Shown piece after piece: positions 58,851-64,000 of a DNA stretch of 64,000 nt (position 1 is the stretch's first letter; every line of letters starts with the position of its first letter). The DNA is taken from the NCBI RefSeq assembly GCF_902686445.1, contig NC_062213.1, positions 42,358,741-42,422,740 of the forward strand, written 5' to 3'. This stretch comes from Sciurus carolinensis (taxonomy: Eukaryota > Chordata > Mammalia > Rodentia > Sciuridae). The notes below the pieces were generated by a model, which worked only from the letters and a program-made list of their open reading frames with translations, was not told the DNA's origin and ran no database searches. Both the position numbers and the translations under genes were made by a program.

Positions 58851-58910
58851 CAGTAATCATTTAACCACACTAAAACTGAAACCTGAGGGGAGCTGATATA
58901 AAGTTTTAGG

Positions 58911-59190
58911 CAAAAAAAAAAAAAGTATATATATTTTTATATTATAAACAGCCCCAATTTCACCAATATAAATATATATATTCACAATATAAATATATAT
59001 TAAATATATTTATATTAAACATATATTAATATATTTAATATATAAATATATTACACAATATAAATATATATTAAATATATTTATATTAAATACATATTAA
59101 ATATAATATATAAATATATAATAAATATATATAAGTATAAAACATATACTTATATATATATATATATAACATAAATATATATATTTAGGA
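58911..59190. repeat. AT-rich array with ~71-bp period
   Basis: A 37-nt block is identical at 58983-59019 and 59054-59090, giving a period of 71, with a partial unit near 58963 and degenerate TA-rich sequence to 59190. The array has an A-run at its left end (58911-58924). A 21-nt foreign block sits at 58945-58965. Confidence 0.9.
58945..58965 (+). repeat. 21-bp exact copy of nearby L2 sequence
   Basis: The 21 nt here are identical to 57676-57696, inside the L2 copy 1.27 kb upstream; neither flanking base pair continues the match. It contains 'acagccccaatttcacc', GC-richer than the TA array it sits in. Confidence 0.9.
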
Positions 59191-59559
59191 TTTAATGCAG
59201 GCTTCACTCTACACAAAAGTCCCTGAAAACATAAGGAGATGATGGGCAGCACATCAAGCAGTCCTTCCTGTTAAAAGGAAAAGTCTACTTAAGCCTTTAC
59301 ATTTACTCACTCCCTTACCCATAGCTCTCAAGTACAATAGTGAATGTAAGCTACAATAAAAAGGTCATTTTCTTCTTTCAACAACAGTAACACAAGTGGC
59401 TACATTTCCTGATTCTGGATTAAGTTCAAGATTTCAAATACAACTGGACTCGTTTCTGATTAGAAAGTTTGATATTTATCATAGACTTCCCTGTCTTCCA
59501 TAACCAGTGTGAGAGAGATTGCAAAACAGTAAACTGAAAGGGACCATTCTTTTATTTAA
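59191..59559. other. Unassigned non-coding stretch
   Basis: No gene or definite repeat recognised. Confidence 0.35.
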
Positions 59560-60480
59560 CAATTAACCCCATCTGGGTAAATAATACGGCACGGTGCACT
59601 TGAGCCATTGCTGTCAGGCTCTGAGTTCAGAACTCAACACGGCTTCAAAGCGGCATCCATGAAACGATGACAAGATGCTACAGAAATGGCTTTTTATGTG
59701 GAATATAATGCGCATCTAGGGTTACATAGTACAGTAATGAGGAGAAGAGGGTTGTAAAGGCAGAGAGGATAGAGTGTCTGGAAGTACTTACCTGAGGGAA
59801 ACACAATCTTGGTTTAGTTCAGGCCCTTAGGCCTGGAAGCACAGTATATGGTCTAAAAACTTGAATATTCAAAAACAGTTTCAGCAAGGGTTGTAAGGTT
59901 TCCATCACAGGCAAATAAAAACAAAATTCCCTGGCAGTCACCAGAGCAGCCAAGAGCTGAGATGCTTCTGAAAACCTGAGCTTCCTTGCCTCTTTTATCA
60001 GATAATTTCATTATACAAAGGGGCATATGTCTTTTAAAAGTATCAAACAGCACATTAGAACCGTGAAAGCCCGTCAGTCAACAAATCCTTTTGATAAAGA
60101 TCGATCGCTGCCTGAATAAGGGGAAAACATAGTCCAGGTCAATCTGTCAGCAAACGCATTCAAAAATCTATACCCTGAATTGAGACAAGGAACTCTAATA
60201 AACTGGGATTACTTTCCAAGAAAATATTTGGGTATCCCTACAAGCCTGGACCCACACCTGACTGCATTCGGCAGCCCCAGGAAGAAAAGGCCGAGTGCAC
60301 GCAAAGGTGTGTGAGCATCTTTGGTTACTTCTGAGAAGCAGGCCTTGCCTGCTTTCCACCCATCTATATCACTTTTAGTAAATGGCACAGGGATGAAAAT
60401 TAGTGGGTGAACCAGCTTGAGACTTGACCAGCTCCAATTTCTCAAGTGGATTTTCTATTGTAATACGGGTAGTCTGAAGA
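59560..60480. promoter_or_regulatory. Candidate conserved non-coding stretch
   Basis: About 900 bases without recognised repeats, retaining dispersed CpGs (for example in 'atacggcacggtgcac', 'agatcgatcgctgc' and 'aaggccgagtgcacgc'). The frames in it are short and domain-free. Candidate only. Confidence 0.25.
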
Positions 60481-60719
60481 CCACATGAGAAACGCAGGAC
60501 CTGGAATCTTCAAAGGCAAACTGCAAGGTCCCCCCTGGAACAAAAAGGGCTTGTGCATCCAATTTCTGTCAGTCAGAGAGGTCTTTAGAGAGAATCATGA
60601 GGAAAAACAAACAGAGGGAAAATGGATTTGGGTCATCTGTATGAAATAGGAAAAATAACTATTTCTGTCGGTTAATTAAATTGTTGGATCCATGTCCCAG
60701 TGAACACAAAGGTATTCAG

Positions 60720-60920
60720 ATGCTAATACTTACTGAGCTCCTACTGTGTGGGTTTTTCAGTTTGCAATCCTTATTTTATTTAATACTGGACCAATATTGC
60801 AGAGCAAGCATCATTACCTCCAGTTACAGATGGTATAGTAATGGTAGGGAGCAGTGTTTTTCACTTAGGACATTTAGCTAGTGCCAATGGTGACACATGG
60901 ACCCAGTGTGTCTGATGTGT
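60720..60920 (-). repeat. MIR-like SINE, reversed
   Basis: 'ttactgagctcctactgtgt', 'ttattttatttaatactgga', 'cattacctccagttacagat', 'gacacatggacccagtgtgt'; diverged. Confidence 0.5.
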
Positions 60921-61424
60921 TAGGTCTTTCCACCAGAGTGATTGTAAGTCTCTGACTTTCCTCTAAACTTCATGGTCCAGGGCCACCTGCCCACCATGCC
61001 TACCAATGCCCTTCTCAGTAGTAGGGCTGACCTCTGAATCTTTTTGCCACATAATAAAATGAACCAACTCAAGTTGTCATCCAGGTAAGGGAGTACTGGG
61101 GGAGGAGAAGAGAGGCCCACTTAAGTTATATAGGTGAAAAAACTATAGACCTAAGCCCAGATACCCTCTTGAAAGCAGAGGAGCAGAATATTCTCCATTC
61201 AGGTGGCCAGAGGGTGTCTGCTAAGTGGATGCATGATCAGAAGTCAGGAATGAGAAGTATGGGAAGTAGAGACTCTGTGCTCGAGTCATATAGGTTAACC
61301 ACTCTAGTTTGCCATCCACCCTCCACCTGCCTTTACTGCAGGAGAAAGAGATGGCTTCGATTTTGAAAACAACAAATCCCCCCTTCTGAAAAAAAAAAAC
61401 TGGCTTCAAAAAGAGCTTTGCCTC
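60921..61424. other. Unassigned non-coding stretch
   Basis: No gene or clear repeat. An A-run lies at 61390-61399. Confidence 0.35.
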
Positions 61425-61595
61425 ACATGCAACTGTGGGACTTGGGGTAAAGTAATCTACCCCCAAAGTGCCAGTTTCATCATCTGTAAATTCAGGATAA
61501 TGGCACCACCTGATGGAAGAAAAGTGAAGATTAAAGGAGTCTTGCAAAGGAAACAACCAGCCAAGTGCCATAACACGTTAAGTCCTCAGAAATCT
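61425..61595 (+). repeat. MIR SINE
   Basis: 'tgtgggacttggggtaaagt', 'gccagtttcatcatctgtaa', 'attcaggataatggcaccac', 'agtgaagattaaaggagtct'. Confidence 0.7.
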
Positions 61596-62264
61596 TAGTG
61601 TCTCCTTTCTCTTATATCCTCTTCAACAAGAACCAATTCCACAGTGGCATCAACCCTGAGACCTAGTATAAACAAATAGGTATTGATCAGTTGGACTGAG
61701 GAATTTGGTCACAGGTATAATGCAGCCTAAGTTGAAGGCAGTTCTGAGCAGCAGCCACTGGAGCAAATAGCTATCTTCGTGCCCCTGCAAAGTACTGCGT
61801 ATCATTACTTGGGGAATATATTTGGGGGAACCAGGACTGATGGTTTTGCCTCCCTGCTATGACTTTGTGCGGTGGCGTAGAGAAGGGCTCTGCTATTCAA
61901 CTTGGGCAGAAGCTTCCTGTGGTTTTTGCTTGGGCTCCAACCTTAAACTCGGAAGTCAGTCTCCTTGCCTGCAGCCCTCCATCCCACATGACAGCTACTG
62001 TTCCTGCTCCCCACTCACGAGCCCCTCATCCAGTGTCCCAGGTTATCTTCCCTTGGTGTCATCCAGTTTTTCCAATTGACTTTTCAATGTCTTGGTCTAT
62101 ATTTGAGTGTATGGATTGAGCTCATGAACTTAATAACGAAGAATGAAGGGGTGAGATCTGGGAGGGGTGAGCTCATGAAAGCAGTAAAGAGAGCCCAATC
62201 CTGTAAATGAAAAATGTAATAATGTTACCCTTTTTCTTCTGGTTTTGTAGAAAAGTGATTGAAT
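61596..62264. other. Unassigned non-coding stretch
   Basis: No repeat recognised. Two overlapping plus frames of 85-86 codons (61822-62119) have no domain; two long frames in the same stretch suggest composition rather than coding. Confidence 0.35.
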
Positions 62265-62385
62265 TTGAATCCTGAGTCTACCCTTCACCTTCAGTGGCTA
62301 TGGTAAATACAAGACATCCGTTTCCTATTAGTAAAATGTGGAGGTTCAAGATATCATCTCTGAGGTCCCTTCTACCCAAGCATCC
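62265..62385 (+). repeat. MIR-like SINE remnant
   Basis: 'gaatttgaatcctgagtcta', 'ccgtttcctattagtaaaat', then 'tctctgaggtcccttctacc'. Confidence 0.45.
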
Positions 62386-63365
62386 TATGACTCTATTTTT
62401 CTGTTTCACAAGGTTGGGAGGCTCTATATGAAGTAGCAGTAGACTTGATACACTCTTAAGTGAGATACCTCCCTTTTTGAGCTCCATCTCCCCAACTGTA
62501 ACAAGGAGAATTGTTATCAGGTAACTATTAAGAATTCTTCAAAGTCCAATATTCTGGAATGGATTCAATAAACCCTCAATCTAAGGCATACCCATATCTC
62601 AGATGCTTTGCAAGGTATAGAAAAACCTTCATGGGCAAAGTCATATAAACTCCAGCAGGGATGGATTTCCTGAAGCTCCTTAGCTTCCTGGTAGATAACA
62701 CAGGGCACTCTTGGTATGCATGCATATAGAGGTCCCCAGAGACCCTTGGCATGAGCTGCACTTTGGGGGCAGGGAGGAGTTAGAGGTTTTACAGTATGTT
62801 ACTATAAAGTTCCTATGTGTCCCCCTGGTCTGCATCTTCTTTACTGAGTCATATGTAATATCCTCTATCTGACCCTGAGTTCTTCTTCCATTTATTTACT
62901 AAATTCTGGTGCATATCAGGAACTAATCTGAGATCCTCTTCTATATTCAAATTCTCATACAAATATCCACATAGATCTGGTGTGCACATCGCCACTCCTC
63001 CTGCTACCCTAAGCATATATATTCATTCCCTCTCTTAATTTTCCAAGGTTCTATGTTTTTTTTATCAAAAGAAAACAGAAATTTTAAATCCATAAAAAAT
63101 TGTAGAAAATTTCAAGTTTCGTCTTGCTGCAGATGATTTTCTGAAGGGTTCTTTGAGGGAATAAAACAAGATACTGTGTGTGAAAGAGTTTTAGGGCAAC
63201 ACAAGTAAAGAAGTTGTGATGCTACATGAATACCCCACAAATCATCATTATCATGACTATATTTTTAAGGATAATGTTATCATAGGGACATTCTTCCCTC
63301 TCAAAAGTTCAATTCTTAACTATGGAACATTATGGAAATTCCTATTGACTATAAATTATGAAATG
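62386..63365. other. Unassigned non-coding stretch
   Basis: No gene or definite repeat recognised; AT-rich toward its right end where L1 begins. Confidence 0.35.
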
Positions 63366-64000
63366 ATTGATGAACAGACACTTCACAGAAGAAGATCTAC
63401 AAGCAAGCAACAGATATATGAAAAAATGTTCAACATCTCTAGTAATAAGAGAAATGCAAATCAAAACTACCCTAAGATTCCATCTCACCCCAATTAGAAT
63501 GGCTATTATCAAGAACACAAGCAACAATAGGTGTTGGCGAGGATGTGGGGAGAAAGGTACACTCATGCATTGCTGGTGGGGTTGCAAATTAGTGCAGCCA
63601 CTCTGGAAAGCAGTATGGAGATTCCTCAGAAAGCTTGGAATGGAACCACCATTTGACCCAGCTATCCCACTCCTTGGCCTATACCCAAAGGACTTAAAAT
63701 CAGCATACTACAGAGATACAGCCACCTCAATGTTCATTGCTGCTCAATTCACCATAGCCAGATTGTGGAACCAACCTAGATGTCCTTCAATTGATGAATG
63801 GATAAAGAAACTGTGGCATATATATATACAATGGAATATTACTCTGCAATGAAGAATGATAAAATTATGGCATTTGCAGGCAAATGGATGAAATTGGAGA
63901 ATATCATGCTAAGTGGGATAAGCCAATCTCAAAAAACTAAAGGACGAATGATCTCGCTGATAAACGGATGAGGACATATAATGGGGAGTGGGAGGGGTTA
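63366..64000 (+). mobile_element. LINE-1 3' end, plus strand, cut by window edge
   Basis: 5'-truncated L1 that starts in the ORF2 C-terminal region near 63366 and runs off the window in its 3' untranslated region. It keeps a 161-codon open frame over the ORF2 cysteine-rich end, so it is the youngest-looking L1 here. The whole of 6118-6500 aligns with 63600-63990. Confidence 0.92.
63367..63852 (+). pseudogene. L1 ORF2 C-terminal fragment (frameshifted)
   Basis: LINE-1 ORF2 encodes the endonuclease and reverse transcriptase that copy L1 and SINE RNA into the genome. Only its C-terminal part is present. About residues 4-150 of the 161-residue frame match the family, including the cysteine motif [18 protein letters not shown] at residues 56-73 with Cys56, Cys60, His68 and Cys73 in place. 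The [14 protein letters not shown] block follows at residues 97-110. The endonuclease and polymerase domains are absent, so it cannot be active. A TA run at 63818-63829 is one unit longer than in the copy at 6306-6336 (14 against 12 bases between TGG and ATG), which shifts the frame by +2 and ends it early at 63852; the usual C-terminal end then lies in another frame. The first residues come from flanking DNA. Confidence 0.88.

Noticed and set aside
1..64000. CRISPR arrays, operons, phage or bacterial defence systems
   Set aside because: No regularly spaced repeats with unique spacers, no compact coding frames, and repeat content that is wholly mammalian.

Overview
This window looks like ordinary nuclear DNA of a rodent, most probably a squirrel (Sciuridae: marmot, ground squirrel or relative). 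It is AT-rich overall. Every reading frame is short and no frame carries a recognisable cellular protein. The content is a mammalian repeat landscape: L1, L2, CR1/L3, MIR, MER5-type hAT, MaLR-class LTRs, microsatellites, and dimeric SINEs joining a 7SL-derived (B1-like) half to an ID-like tRNA half. That dimeric SINE, with the particular L1 3' end and the MaLR LTR seen here, points to squirrels. This is a recognition call from memory, not a database result. I see no protein-coding gene, exon series, tRNA, rRNA, CRISPR array, operon or bacterial feature. The window is intergenic or lies inside a long intron.

Layout. 1-3175: mostly unique sequence, an L2 copy and an old split repeat. 3176-5424: a 5'-truncated L1 on the minus strand bounded by a target-site duplication. 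6118-6740: a plus-strand L1 3' end. 7-17 kb: sparse old L1M, L2 and MIR pieces between unique stretches. 17.66-18.89 kb: an old element split by two LTRs. 19-31 kb: MIR and L2 remnants, microsatellites and one SINE. 31.2-36.2 kb: an L1-dense block holding a plus-strand L1 (itself hit by a SINE and an 89-bp L1 tail) and two minus-strand L1MA pieces. 36.3-37.65 kb: an old CR1/L3 LINE. 38.0, 48.8 and 55.0 kb: three members of one LTR family, two with readable 5-bp target duplications. 40.87-41.08 kb: a 212-nt pyrimidine tract. 54.7-57.9 kb: an L1 interrupted by an LTR, then an L2 interrupted by a SINE. 58.9-59.2 kb: an AT-rich array starting with a 21-bp copy of nearby L2 sequence. 63.37-64.0 kb: a comparatively young L1 ORF2 end that runs off the window.

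Function. Nothing works as a gene set. The likeliest functional DNA is a few repeat-free stretches that keep CpGs or homeodomain-type TAAT cores (about 12.72-12.92, 27.66-28.22, 45.50-46.13 and 59.56-60.48 kb). These are candidate regulatory elements only; cross-species alignment would decide. I found no novel system. The most informative structures are the nested insertions, which give a relative order of events, and the 21-bp templated repeat beside the AT array.
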